NCBI RefSeq assembly: GCF_014076495.1
Contig: NZ_CP043575.1
Span: forward strand, 2,046,001 to 2,110,000
DNA from: Comamonas koreensis
Lineage (GTDB): Bacteria; Pseudomonadota; Gammaproteobacteria; Burkholderiales; Burkholderiaceae_C
Direction of reading: 5' to 3'
Length of the DNA: 64,000 nucleotides
Shown: positions 55,091 to 63,320 of the stretch, one piece after another
Numbering within the stretch: position 1 is the first letter of the stretch
How the letters are laid out: every line of letters begins with the position of its first letter
The notes under the pieces: generated by a model
The model's input: only the letters and a program-made list of their open reading frames with translations
Told to the model about the DNA's origin: nothing
Databases searched by the model: none
Made by a program: the position numbers and the translations under genes

Positions 55091-55657
55091 ATGTTCTTTA
55101 CGATCCCCACCATCATGACCTGGACGCGCATCGTCGCGATCCCGCTCATCATCGGCGTGTACTACTCGCCTCTTGATATGGCCACCAAAAACCTGTGGGC
55201 CACCGTCATGTTCGTGGTGTTCGCCTTCACCGATTGGCTCGATGGCTTTCTGGCGCGCAAGCTCAACCAGACCTCTTCCTTTGGCGCCTTCCTCGATCCC
55301 GTCGCCGACAAGTTCCTGGTCTGCGCCTCGCTGCTGATCCTGGTCTACCTGCAGCGCGCCGATGTCTTTGTCGCGCTGATCATCATTGGCCGCGAGATCG
55401 CCATCTCGGCGCTGCGCGAATGGATGGCCCGCATTGGCGCGAGCAAGAGCGTGGCCGTACACATGGTGGGCAAGCTCAAGACCACCGTGCAGATGGTGGC
55501 CATTCCCTTTTTGCTCTACGACGGCAAGGTGGCCGGCATCGATACCGGTGTCTGGGGAACCTGGCTGATCTGGGGCGCTGCCGTGCTCACGGTCTGGTCC
55601 ATGATTTATTACCTGCAAAAGGCCTTGCCCGAGATCCGGGCTAGGGTTGATTCTTAG
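55091..55657 (+). CDS. pgsA: CDP-diacylglycerol--glycerol-3-phosphate 3-phosphatidyltransferase
   Basis: PgsA makes phosphatidylglycerol phosphate, the precursor of phosphatidylglycerol and cardiolipin. The 188-residue inner-membrane protein has the CDP-alcohol phosphotransferase signature DWLDGFLARKLNQTSSFGAFLDPVADK. ATG 55091 matches the family start MFFTIPTIMTWTRI. It follows uvrC by 86 bp on the same strand, a common pairing. Confidence 0.95.
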   Translation: MFFTIPTIMTWTRIVAIPLIIGVYYSPLDMATKNLWATVMFVVFAFTDWLDGFLARKLNQTSSFGAFLDPVADKFLVCASLLILVYLQRADVFVALIIIGREIAISALREWMARIGASKSVAVHMVGKLKTTVQMVAIPFLLYDGKVAGIDTGVWGTWLIWGAAVLTVWSMIYYLQKALPEIRARVDS

Positions 55658-55963
55658 TCGAGCGCCACAGGTTTGGGCGTAGACTGCATCTCGCCTGTAC
55701 AAGGAATTCAGGCTACAGGGCCCGTGATGCTTGGCTTTTGCAAGGCAAAGCGGGTGCTGGTCAGCGAAAAAAAGTGATTTTTTGCCTGAGCCCCCAGAAA
55801 TTCCGTCTAGAATTCATCTCATTCCAGAGGCGCTGGGGTCGAGATGAAAATTTCGTGCCAGTGGTGTTGTTTTTGAATCTGTGACAGTTGTACGGCGTAC
55901 AAACTGCTCATAATGGGATGAAACATACACTTCCTTAACTCTCTTGATTAATAGAGGCTGCTT
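55658..55963. other. Intergenic region before hupB
   Basis: This stretch of about 300 bp must contain the hupB promoter. CATAAT at 55909-55914 could be a -10, with TTGTAC at 55888-55893 only 15 bp away, a short spacing. No gene or terminator for pgsA is evident. Confidence 0.35.
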
Positions 55964-56236
55964 GTGAATAAAACTGAACTCATTGAGCACATTGCTAACA
56001 ATGCTGATATCTCCAAGGCTGCTGCCGCTCGTGCGCTGGAGTCCACCATTGATGCAGTGAAGAAGACCTTGAAAAAAGGTGGTACAGTCTCTCTGGTAGG
56101 TTTTGGTACCTTTGCCGTTGGTAAGCGCGCTGCTCGTACCGGCCGTAACCCACGTACCGGCGCTGCGATCAAGATCAAGGCAGCCAAGGTGCCTAAGTTC
56201 CGTCCAGGCAAGGCATTGAAAGATGCGCTGAACTAA
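55964..56236 (+). CDS. hupB: DNA-binding protein HU (HupB)
   Basis: HU is an abundant nucleoid protein that bends DNA. The 90-residue protein has the standard core [30 protein letters not shown] and a C-terminal [16 protein letters not shown]. The start is a GTG at 55964 with an AGAGG site. It is immediately followed by tRNA-Val. Confidence 0.96.
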   Translation: MNKTELIEHIANNADISKAAAARALESTIDAVKKTLKKGGTVSLVGFGTFAVGKRAARTGRNPRTGAAIKIKAAKVPKFRPGKALKDALN

Positions 56237-56252
56237 TTTCGGTTATCAGGTG

Positions 56253-56328
56253 GGGTGCTTAGCTCAGTTGGTAGAGCGGCGCCCTTACAAGGCGTAGGTC
56301 GGCGGTTCGACCCCGTCAGCACCCACCA
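56253..56328 (+). tRNA. tRNA-Val (anticodon TAC)
   Basis: A 76-nt cloverleaf with acceptor GGGTGCT/AGCACCC, anticodon loop CTTACAA (anticodon TAC, read as valine), the GGTTCGACCCC T-arm and an encoded CCA end. Confidence 0.97.
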
Positions 56329-56346
56329 CATTAACCAAGAAAATAA

Positions 56347-56375
56347 ACCCCTTAGAGTGATCTAAGGGGTTTTTT
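56347..56375 (+). terminator. Terminator after tRNA-Val
   Basis: ACCCCTTAGA (56347-56356) pairs with TCTAAGGGGT (56361-56370) around GTGA, then T residues to 56375. Confidence 0.9.
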
Positions 56376-57094
56376 CTTTGTCCATTCGCCAACTGAAATG
56401 GACGCAAAGGGCGCCTCAGCCGACCCAAAAACGCCATTTGCCACCCGTGCGATTCCTTGAAACGGTGCAGGTCTGCATGCATGGCACCGATAAGGCTTGG
56501 CCGACTTGGGTTAAAGGGGCGGTGGAATAAGCCTGCCCACATGCATGGGGTAATCGCTGCCTTGTTGGCGATAATGCCATTGGCATCATTCGGGCAAAAC
56601 GGATGCATTGGTGCGGTCCCTCCAGGCTTCTCCGAGCCGCGCGGAAGTTTCTAGGTCTCGCATCTCATTTGGATGGATAGCAAGCCAAGGAATGTGGTTC
56701 TGGTGCGTTGCTGGTGTTGCCCTCAAACGCCTAGGATGGCTGGCCTGGCTGCGGTGTAGCTGATGAACCGGCATCCTGCGCCTGACGATGGCACGGCAGT
56801 GAGGGGGCGGCCGCATCGATGCCATTTCGGCCCTCTGAACCGTCAAAAATCCCGTATTCCCTAACGCGCCCCTGGCCCTCATAGGGATCAAAAACTCTTT
56901 CGCTGTACACTTGCTGTTTCGACGTTCGTGCGTTGCCAAGACGCATGTTGCACGCCCTATTTGACAGGGGGTGGGTTGTCTCCGTTGGTTGAGGCTGTAT
57001 CTGATTGATTTGCAATGAGAAATCATCCATTGCAAGCCATGGGTAGGCGCTTCGGACCAGGCAGCAAGCCCGCGCCACCTAGTGAAAACCGAAT
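56376..57094. other. Gene-poor stretch upstream of ppiD
   Basis: About 720 bp with no convincing coding region. Minus-strand open frames here show no family resemblance and partly shadow ppiD. TTGACA at 56961-56966 has no matching -10. A TTGCAATG/CATTGCAA stem lies near 57012-57037. The end of the region leads into the terminator at 57094-57127. It could contain a small RNA or a long ppiD leader. Confidence 0.35.
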
Positions 57095-57127
57095 AAAGGC
57101 GCGAATGAGGGTTCGCCTTTTTTTTTG
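57094..57127 (+). terminator. Strong hairpin and T-run just before ppiD
   Basis: AAAGGCG-CGAA pairs with TTCGCCTTT (57112-57120) with a small bulge, and a run of T residues follows to 57126. It ends about 20 nt before the ppiD ATG. There is little room for a promoter after it, so it may act as an attenuator for ppiD or terminate an upstream small RNA. Confidence 0.7.
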
Positions 57128-57146
57128 TCCTCAGGAAAGTTAGACG

Positions 57147-59060
57147 ATGTTTGAAACCATCCGCAAGTACTCCAAGGTGCTGATGTATCCGCTGTTCTTG
57201 CTGATCATTCTGTCTTTTGTTTTGGTGGGAGTGAACCAGAACTACTTCACCGAAAAGAGCCCGGTGGTCGCCAAAGTCAATGGCAAAGACATTACGCAGA
57301 TGGACTGGGACAATGCACACCGTGTTGCCTCGGACCGCATGCGCCAGCAAGACCCCAACATGGACGCCAAGTGGATGGATGGCCCCGAGGCCCGCTATCT
57401 GACCTTGGAGCGCATGGTGCGTGACCAGGTGATCGATGCCGCGGTGCAAAAAATGCACCTGACGGTGGACAATGCCTCGCTGGTGCGCGCGCTGCAGGAG
57501 ATTCCGCAGATCGCCGCGCTGAAAAAGCCCGATGGCTCGCTCGACGTGGATGCCTACCGCGCGCTGGTGGGTGCGCAAGGCATGACGCCCGAAGGCTTTG
57601 AAGCGGGCATGCGCCGCGATATCGCTGCGCGCCAGGTGCTGGGCGGTGTGTCCAACACGGCCTTTGCGACCGACGAGCAGACCAAGCTGGCGGTCGATGC
57701 GCTCTACCAGCAGCGTGAGATCCAGCTGGCCCAGTTCGCCGCCAAGGACTATGCGTCCCAGGTCAAGACCACGGATGCCGATGTGGAAGCGTTCTACAAG
57801 AGCAACCAGGAGCTGTTCCGTCAGAAGGAGCAGTCCACGATCGAATACGTGGTGCTGAACGCCGAAGCCGTCAAGGGCATGATCAAGCCCAGCGAAGACG
57901 ACCTGCGTACCTACTACAAGGAGAACCTGAGCCGCTTCATGGACAAGGAGCAGCGCCGCATCAGCCACATCCTGATTGATGCGCCCGCTTCGATGTCGGC
58001 AGCGGACCGTGACAAGGCCAAGCAACGCGCCCAGGAGCTGCTCGCCCAGGCCAAGGCCAATCCTGCGCAGTTTGCCGATCTGGCCAAGAAGAACTCGCAA
58101 GACACCGGCTCGCGTGACAGCGGCGGCGATCTGGGCTGGGTCAAGCCTGGCGATATGGTCAAGCCGTTTGAAGACGCCGCCTTTGCGCTGAAGTCGGGTG
58201 ATATCAGCGACCTGGTGAGCACCGAGTACGGCTTCCACATCATCAAGATGGGTGAAGTGAAGACGCCTCGCACGCCCAGCTTTGAAGAGCTGCGCGCCAA
58301 GATCGAGACCGAAGTGCTGGCCCAGCAGGTGCAGCGCAAGTACGCCGAAGTGGCCGAGACCTTCTCCAACATGGTGTTCGAGCAGTCCGACAGCCTGCAG
58401 CCCGTGGCTGAAAAGCTGGGCCTGAAGATCCAGAAAGCCGAGCATGTCACCCGCACGGCTGCGCCAGGCGCGACCGGCGCCTTGGCCAACCCGACCTTCC
58501 TGGAAGCGCTGTTCTCCAGTGATGCGTTGCAGAACAAGCGCAACACCGAAGCCATTGAAGTGGCCCCCAGCACCCTGGCCTCGGGCCGTGTGGTGGAGCA
58601 CTTCGATGCCCGCATCCTGCCGTTTGAAGAAGTCAAGGCCAAGGCCCATGACCTCTTTGTGGCCCAGAAGTCTGCCGAGCTCGCGCGCCAGGATGCACAA
58701 GCCAAGCTCGAAGCCTGGAAGGCCGATGCTGCGGGCGCCAAGCTGGCGTCCCCCATCGTCGTGTCGCGCCAGGATGCCAAGGGCCAGGTGCCAGCCGTCC
58801 TCAATGCCGCCATGCATGCCAAGATCGGCGACGCCGCATCCTGGGTCGGTGTGGACCTGGGCAACGATGGCTACACCGTTGTGCGCGTAAACAAGGTCGT
58901 ACCGCGCGGCGAAGACTCTGCCGAGCTGCGCCTGCGCCAAAAGCAGGAGTTTGAGCGTTACCAGGCCAATGCCGAGACCCTGGCGTACTACGAAATGCTC
59001 AAGGAGCGTTTCAAGGTACAGATCAAGGTGCCACGCCCCGCGGAAACAAAAATTTCATAA
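57147..59060 (+). CDS. ppiD: Periplasmic folding chaperone PpiD (SurA N-domain, parvulin)
   Basis: PpiD is a membrane-anchored chaperone at the Sec translocon. The 637-residue protein has an N-terminal TM anchor (VLMYPLFLLIILSFVLVGV), a SurA-like N-domain, a parvulin PPIase domain around residues 265-360 (RISHILIDA...DLGWVKPGDMVKPFEDAAFAL...GFHIIKM), and a C-terminal chaperone region. ATG 57147 has AGGAAAG upstream. It is downstream of hupB and tRNA-Val, as in other betaproteobacteria. Confidence 0.93.
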   Translation: MFETIRKYSKVLMYPLFLLIILSFVLVGVNQNYFTEKSPVVAKVNGKDITQMDWDNAHRVASDRMRQQDPNMDAKWMDGPEARYLTLERMVRDQVIDAAVQKMHLTVDNASLVRALQEIPQIAALKKPDGSLDVDAYRALVGAQGMTPEGFEAGMRRDIAARQVLGGVSNTAFATDEQTKLAVDALYQQREIQLAQFAAKDYASQVKTTDADVEAFYKSNQELFRQKEQSTIEYVVLNAEAVKGMIKPSEDDLRTYYKENLSRFMDKEQRRISHILIDAPASMSAADRDKAKQRAQELLAQAKANPAQFADLAKKNSQDTGSRDSGGDLGWVKPGDMVKPFEDAAFALKSGDISDLVSTEYGFHIIKMGEVKTPRTPSFEELRAKIETEVLAQQVQRKYAEVAETFSNMVFEQSDSLQPVAEKLGLKIQKAEHVTRTAAPGATGALANPTFLEALFSSDALQNKRNTEAIEVAPSTLASGRVVEHFDARILPFEEVKAKAHDLFVAQKSAELARQDAQAKLEAWKADAAGAKLASPIVVSRQDAKGQVPAVLNAAMHAKIGDAASWVGVDLGNDGYTVVRVNKVVPRGEDSAELRLRQKQEFERYQANAETLAYYEMLKERFKVQIKVPRPAETKIS

Positions 59061-59120
59061 AAACGGAGATTTCATGAGAGGGGCCAAATTTCTGGCTATA
59101 ATCATGTCTTCCCCAACACG

Positions 59121-59196
59121 GTGGCTGTAGCTCAGTTGGTAGAGTCCAGGATTGTGATTCCTGTTGTCGTGGGTTCGAGCCCCATCAGCCACCCCA
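59121..59196 (+). tRNA. tRNA-His (anticodon GTG)
   Basis: A 76-nt tRNA with acceptor GTGGCTG/CAGCCAC, anticodon loop TTGTGAT, T-arm GGGTTCGAGCCCC and encoded CCA. A G at 59120 would be the histidine-specific G-1, pairing with C73. TATAAT at 59097-59102 is a likely -10 for this gene. Confidence 0.96.
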
Positions 59197-59201
59197 AATT
59201 G

Positions 59202-59236
59202 AAACCCTTGCAAGTGAATAACCTGCAAGGGTTTTT
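59202..59236 (+). terminator. Terminator after tRNA-His
   Basis: AAACCCTTGCA (59202-59212) pairs with TGCAAGGGTTT (59224-59234), then T residues. Confidence 0.9.
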
Positions 59237-59664
59237 CAATTTCTGCTCGCGCCTTGCTTCCGCTGCTGGAAAGTTGCAGTTTTGGGCCATAAAGCGTTCG
59301 AGTTTGGCCTGTTCCAGGCTCCCGTGCTCACTTGGAATAGGACGATAGAAATGCATTCCACGGAATGCCCCTTCTGTCTGCTGCGTTCGGCCAGGTGCCA
59401 GCCGTGAGCTGCTCAGTAGGGCATCTCTGGCGGGGTGGGTCAGGACAAACGGATCTTCCCCGACGTTCAGGAAGGCCTGGAAGACCAAGGCTGGGCGAAG
59501 CTGCTATGGCGGCGCGCGGGCTAAAAGGCCTGCAGGATAGGCGCCATGCGCAGCACCGATGCGGGCTGGGGTTTTCGACCAGCCACAAACACTTCAACCG
59601 GTAGACATGGAGCGCCAGCTGAACTGTGCGGGCCATGAACAGGGATGCCCCGACCAACAAAACA
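59237..59664. other. Intergenic stretch without recognisable gene
   Basis: About 430 bp after tRNA-His. Short open frames on either strand lack ribosome-binding sites and family resemblance. No repeat or RNA structure was recognised apart from flanking terminators. Confidence 0.4.
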
Positions 59665-59688
59665 ACAAAAAACCGCCCGGAGGCGGTT
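59665..59688 (-). terminator. Terminator of zinc-ribbon protein gene
   Basis: AACCGCC (59671-59677) pairs with GGCGGTT (59682-59688) around CGGA. On the minus strand a T-run follows. Confidence 0.88.
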
Positions 59689-59706
59689 CACTTGGAGATT
59701 TGCACG

Positions 59707-60219
59707 TCAGAAGATCGTTTTGCCATCGACTGAGAGGGAGGTCATATTCTTTTTGGTGTGGCTGACCTTGCATACGGCTGGTACGCCAACCTCAAGCCCA
59801 AGTCCATTGCGTAAGCGCGTGAGCTTTGTTTGCGGCCCCCACACAAACACATATTCATCACCAGAGCCAACGTTGGACACCAATGGAACCTCGGCTTTCT
59901 CTGGATCCCTGGACACCTGCTTTATCGCGTGTTGGCACAAGAATATGGCTTCGTTTGCGTTGAACTCACGCGGGGTATTGCTCGTTTTGCCCCCGCTCAT
60001 GCAACTGATTGCGACAACGACAACGAATGTTCCGTAGAGGATGTACTTGAACGTCGACGGATTTTTGACCGTCTCTGCAGCCAAGGATGTGGCGGCTACT
60101 GATGGTGCTGCTACTGATGGCGCTGCTGGATTGCCTGCCACGGGCGCTCCGCAATGAGGACAGCTAGACGCCTGGTCGCTAATCTGCTTGCCGCATTCGT
60201 TACAGTTAATCAATGCCAA
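59707..60219 (-). CDS. Zinc-ribbon membrane protein
   Basis: This 170-residue protein has an N-terminal zinc ribbon (CNECGKQISDQASSCPHCGAPV), a short Ala/Pro/Ser/Val-repeat linker, one TM helix (YILYGTFVVVVAISCM, residues about 60-75) and a C-terminal domain with two conserved cysteines. Such proteins are widespread and of unknown role. Topology suggests a cytoplasmic zinc ribbon and an external domain. Confidence 0.78.
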   Translation of the reverse strand: MALINCNECGKQISDQASSCPHCGAPVAGNPAAPSVAAPSVAATSLAAETVKNPSTFKYILYGTFVVVVAISCMSGGKTSNTPREFNANEAIFLCQHAIKQVSRDPEKAEVPLVSNVGSGDEYVFVWGPQTKLTRLRNGLGLEVGVPAVCKVSHTKKNMTSLSVDGKTIF

Positions 60220-60666
60220 GTCATCCTGCCCCTTTTTCTGAATGGGTTGTGATCGCCACGAGATGCGCCGCGTTTAACCTGAAGATTTTACGGTGGCGGG
60301 GTGACGTTCCACTGCGTGTTCGACATATCAAAAAGGAAAAACGGCCTGAGGGAGGTGAAGGGCGATCAGCAGGCATATGCGTCATCAGCGGTCGAGTTAG
60401 GGGCATGCGGAGCTCCCTGGGATGGACAGCGCTCTCCAAATGGATAGACGCACTGATGTCTATTCTCTGGCGCATTTTGCTGTGTGTGTTCGATGTTCAG
60501 CGCCCGGTGCGCTTGCCAAAGCTGCCATCGACAAATGACATGGCGGCGCCAAGCATGCGCAGCATCGCCTCATCTTCGTCGCTACCGGTTCTGGCGACTC
60601 ACGCCTGAGTGCTGCCGCCACCTAGCCGGTCGCAGCGGCCGCATCCCAGCCATCAAGGCGCGTTTT

Positions 60667-60753
60667 ATGTCAGCGGGTGTGTCGTGCTGGCTGCTCGTGC
60701 CATGCCTTCTTGGCTGCAAAAAGTACGTCTTGCCAGGCGATAGAGAAAATTGA
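60667..60753 (+). CDS. Possible small lipoprotein (28 residues)
   Basis: The reading frame MSAGVSCWLLVPCLLGCKKYVLPGDREN has a lipobox-like LLGC followed by charged residues, as in small entericidin-like lipoproteins. An AAGG-like sequence precedes the ATG by about 9 nt. It is very short and not supported by other evidence, so the call is tentative. Confidence 0.3.
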   Translation: MSAGVSCWLLVPCLLGCKKYVLPGDREN

Positions 60754-60804
60754 TACCTCGGGATATTCCCTAGCGCTTCGTGCTATCCATCCGGGTTGTA
60801 ATTT

Positions 60805-60838
60805 ATTATCAATCTATTCTTATAAATCGATTGATAAT
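60805..60838. promoter_or_regulatory. 10-bp inverted repeat upstream of FHA gene
   Basis: ATTATCAATC (60805-60814) and GATTGATAAT (60829-60838) form a perfect inverted repeat with a 14-bp AT-rich spacer containing TATAAA. It could be an operator for a dimeric regulator. Confidence 0.5.
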
Positions 60839-60904
60839 TTGTTCTAGCTACATGCTGGGATTGCGGTGCCGACCGGTGATCCGGTCGGACGGAGGAGGTG
60901 GAAT

Positions 60905-61228
60905 ATGTTGCCCGAAGTCCTTGTTTTCATCACGCACAGGGTGGTGCTTCATTCGCTGATTTTGAAAAGCGGTTACACGACCTTTGGCCGAGGCGCTGGC
61001 AATGCCATCTGCCTGGACAACCCTGCGGTCAGCCGCGACCACGGCGCCTTCTACTACCGCGCGGGCGTGCTGTCGGTAGAGGACCACCACAGCATGAACG
61101 GCATCTTCGTCAATGGCATGCGCATGCGCCGCAAGGTGCTCTACTCTGGCGATTACGTCCTCATTGGCTGCTACAAGGTCTTTGTAAAGCATGGCTCTGA
61201 GCAACCGCGCAATGCCTATGCCGGATGA
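60905..61228 (+). CDS. FHA domain-containing protein
   Basis: This 107-residue protein is essentially a single FHA domain, which binds phosphothreonine. The core GYTTFGRGAGNAICLDNPAVSRDHGAFYY and SMNGIFVNGMRMRR contain the conserved Arg, Ser-Arg-Asp-His and Asn-Gly residues. ATG 60905 follows a very strong GGAGGAGG site. No kinase or secretion genes are nearby, so the phosphopeptide partner is not known. Confidence 0.85.
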   Translation: MLPEVLVFITHRVVLHSLILKSGYTTFGRGAGNAICLDNPAVSRDHGAFYYRAGVLSVEDHHSMNGIFVNGMRMRRKVLYSGDYVLIGCYKVFVKHGSEQPRNAYAG

Positions 61229-61384
61229 GTGCGGCGCGCTGGGCTGGCGTTGGCATGCGCGAGGTCCAGCCCGGTATGCAGCTTGCATCGCGATGGCAGA
61301 CCGGGTGCGCCGCATTTCCGAGTGGGCTCAGGGGTTTGCAACCGCTGCATTCCGCTGTCTGCTGCGCTGCCTACAATCGTCCCC

Positions 61385-61870
61385 ATGCGTTTACCTCACC
61401 ACCAACTCACGATGACGGTGCTGATGTCTCCGGACATGGCAAATTTCTCGGGCAATGTGCACGGCGGCGCCATTTTGCGCGAGCTCGACAACGTGGCCTA
61501 CTCCTGCGCAAGCCGCTATGCGGGGCGCTATGTGGTGACCTTGAGCGTGGACCAGGTGATGTTTTTGGAGCCCATCCATGTGGGCGAGCTGGTGTCGTTC
61601 TACGCCAGCGTCAACTACACCGGAACCTCGTCGATGGAGATCGGCATCAAGGTGGTGGCCGAGAACATCCGTGAGCGCAGCGTGCGCCATGTCAACAGCT
61701 GCTTTTTCACGATGGTGGCGGTGGACGACCAGCGCAAGCCGGTGCCCGTGCCGCCGTTGCAGCCGGAGACCGATGATGAGAAGCGCCGCTGGGACGCAGC
61801 GCTGACGCGCAAGGAATTGCGCAAGGAGCTGGCACGCCGTTTTGCGCAGACAACGCGCCAGACCGGCTGA
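61385..61870 (+). CDS. Acyl-CoA thioesterase (hotdog fold, YciA-like)
   Basis: This 161-residue hotdog-fold protein has HHQLTMTVLMSPDMANFSGNVHGGAILRELD with the catalytic Asn/Asp/Gly-His region, matching acyl-CoA hydrolases. It hydrolyses long-chain acyl-CoA in the cytosol. ATG 61385 is used; the longer open frame upstream overlaps the FHA gene. The C-terminus is Arg/Glu/Lys-rich. Confidence 0.9.
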   Translation: MRLPHHQLTMTVLMSPDMANFSGNVHGGAILRELDNVAYSCASRYAGRYVVTLSVDQVMFLEPIHVGELVSFYASVNYTGTSSMEIGIKVVAENIRERSVRHVNSCFFTMVAVDDQRKPVPVPPLQPETDDEKRRWDAALTRKELRKELARRFAQTTRQTG

Positions 61871-61945
61871 CGCCTGGCCCCTCGGCCCGTATCGCTGCGA
61901 GGCGTTGGGCCCGGTTTTGCTGGGCGATACGCAACGGTTCCATGG

Positions 61946-61975
61946 AAAAAGGCAAGGGTTGAACCTTGCCTTTTT
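61946..61975. terminator. Bidirectional terminator
   Basis: AAAAAGGCAAGG (61946-61957) pairs with CCTTGCCTTTTT (61964-61975). A and T flanks allow use in both directions, serving the thioesterase and the GDPD gene. Confidence 0.92.
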
Positions 61976-62064
61976 CTCTTTCCTGGTGGGCAGCGCCACT
62001 GAGGGACAGCCTGCAGCGGATGGATCAGGTCCTGTCAGGTCTTGATCCGCGCCGGCTACGCCGC

Positions 62065-63249
62065 TTAGCGTGCCTTGTTGGCGTCGCTGGGGCTGTCGCT
62101 GAACACGCCATCCACGCCCACTTCATAGAACAGCTTGTACTCGGTCGCCACCTTGCCCTTGAAGTCGCTGGCCAGCAGGGTGGCGTCGTTGCGGTAGGCC
62201 CAGGGGTGGACAAAGAGCTTGGCCGCGTGCGCCAGCGTGACCAGGTTGGTAGGCGGCATCATTTCGCGGTCGCGGTAGTCCCACAAACCGTCATTGTTCA
62301 GGTCATCGGGCTGGCCGTCGCCATTCTTGTCCAGGTTGCGGGCGGAGATGACGTAAGGCTTCCACGGCGAGATGCCGTTGGCATAGGTCTTGATCTGGGC
62401 CAGGCCGTCCGCAGTCACCATCTGGGCGTAGGTGGTGGAGATGCCGGCCACCGTGAAGTCATAGGGCTGACCGTAGGGGAGGGTCATGAGGATCTGCCCG
62501 TCGCGTCCGAGTGTGGGATCGCCATTGATCATCTGCACCAGCCGAACCTGGGTTTTGGCGCGCAAGGTCTTGAGGTGGGCGACTTCCAACGAGCGCACGA
62601 TCACCGGTGCCGTTTCCTGGGTGTAGCCTGCGGCGGTGAAGGCTGCCAGCAGCTTGTCTTCCATCGCCAGGCCCAGCTGGCTGTGGTAGGTGGGGTTCAA
62701 GGTCTGCAGATAGAGGCCGACCGTCTTGCGCTGGCGCTTGGCGTAGGCGATCACATCATTGAGAGACAGGATGCGGCCATTGTTGGCGCCGACCGGTGGC
62801 GTGGTGGATGCAGGCAGTTTGGCGCGCAGGCTTTGCAGCTCCACCAGGGTGAAGTCGGAGGCAAACCAGCCCTGGCGCGACTGCCCATCGATCAGGCGCA
62901 AGGTCTTGCGGTTGGCATAGACGCTGCGGCTGGAGACGTCGGTGATATCAGTGATGTCGGGCGAGGCCAGGGCGACCAATTCGCCGTCCTTGCTCATCAC
63001 CAGGTCGACAGCGATGAAGTTGGCATCCTGGGCGACGGCGGCGTCAAAGCTCTCGGTGGTATTGGCGGCCTTGCCGTCGATGCTGCTGAGGGAAAAGCTT
63101 TGCGGTGCATTGCCGTCGAGCGTGGGATAGGGCTTGGGATTGGGGTCGGTGCCACCACCGTCGCCCGGGCCCAATTCGGTCTTGCAGGCGGTCAGTGCGG
63201 TGATCGCCAGGGCCGCGGCGCACAGGCGCCAGGTACGTTGTCTTTGCAT
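62065..63249 (-). CDS. Glycerophosphodiester phosphodiesterase lipoprotein
   Basis: This 394-residue exported protein has a lipobox (ALAITALTAC) near residue 22 and a GDPD-like barrel: FDAAVAQDANFIAVDLVMSKDGELVALASPDITDITD and a C-terminal YEVGVDGVFSDSPSDANKAR. It probably hydrolyses glycerophosphodiesters at the outer membrane. The usual HRG-type opening is not obvious in the first strand, so activity should be checked. ATG 63249 has GAGGAG upstream. An EF-hand-like DKNGDGQPDDLNNDG segment suggests Ca2+ binding. Confidence 0.85.
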   Translation of the reverse strand: MQRQRTWRLCAAALAITALTACKTELGPGDGGGTDPNPKPYPTLDGNAPQSFSLSSIDGKAANTTESFDAAVAQDANFIAVDLVMSKDGELVALASPDITDITDVSSRSVYANRKTLRLIDGQSRQGWFASDFTLVELQSLRAKLPASTTPPVGANNGRILSLNDVIAYAKRQRKTVGLYLQTLNPTYHSQLGLAMEDKLLAAFTAAGYTQETAPVIVRSLEVAHLKTLRAKTQVRLVQMINGDPTLGRDGQILMTLPYGQPYDFTVAGISTTYAQMVTADGLAQIKTYANGISPWKPYVISARNLDKNGDGQPDDLNNDGLWDYRDREMMPPTNLVTLAHAAKLFVHPWAYRNDATLLASDFKGKVATEYKLFYEVGVDGVFSDSPSDANKAR

Positions 63250-63320
63250 ATGCTGGGTGCTCCTCGTCTTATGGTTGGGACGTGGAGAAACAATCTGTGC
63301 ATATGTAAAGATCAATTACT

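Larger units (their letters stand above)
60220..60904. other. Intergenic region before FHA gene
   Basis: Nearly 700 bp with a low-GC centre. ORFs of 131 and 89 codons are present but have no family resemblance. It contains a possible 28-codon lipoprotein gene (60667-60753) and a perfect 10-bp inverted repeat at 60805-60838 in the likely promoter of the FHA gene. Confidence 0.4.

Noticed and set aside
56880..57127. 6S, SRP or RNase P RNA in the ppiD leader
   Set aside because: The conserved SRP GGAAGGAAGCAG and RNase P motifs are absent, and I could not form the 6S closing stem.
56586..58940. 784-codon minus-strand frame opposite ppiD
   Set aside because: Shadow of ppiD; the part beyond ppiD has no motifs.
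59132..59660. Minus-strand frames between tRNA-His and the zinc-ribbon gene
   Set aside because: They overlap tRNA-His or lack any motif or ribosome-binding site.
60213..60608. 131-codon frame opposite and beyond the zinc-ribbon gene
   Set aside because: No domain and no convincing start; sequence composition is not coding-like.
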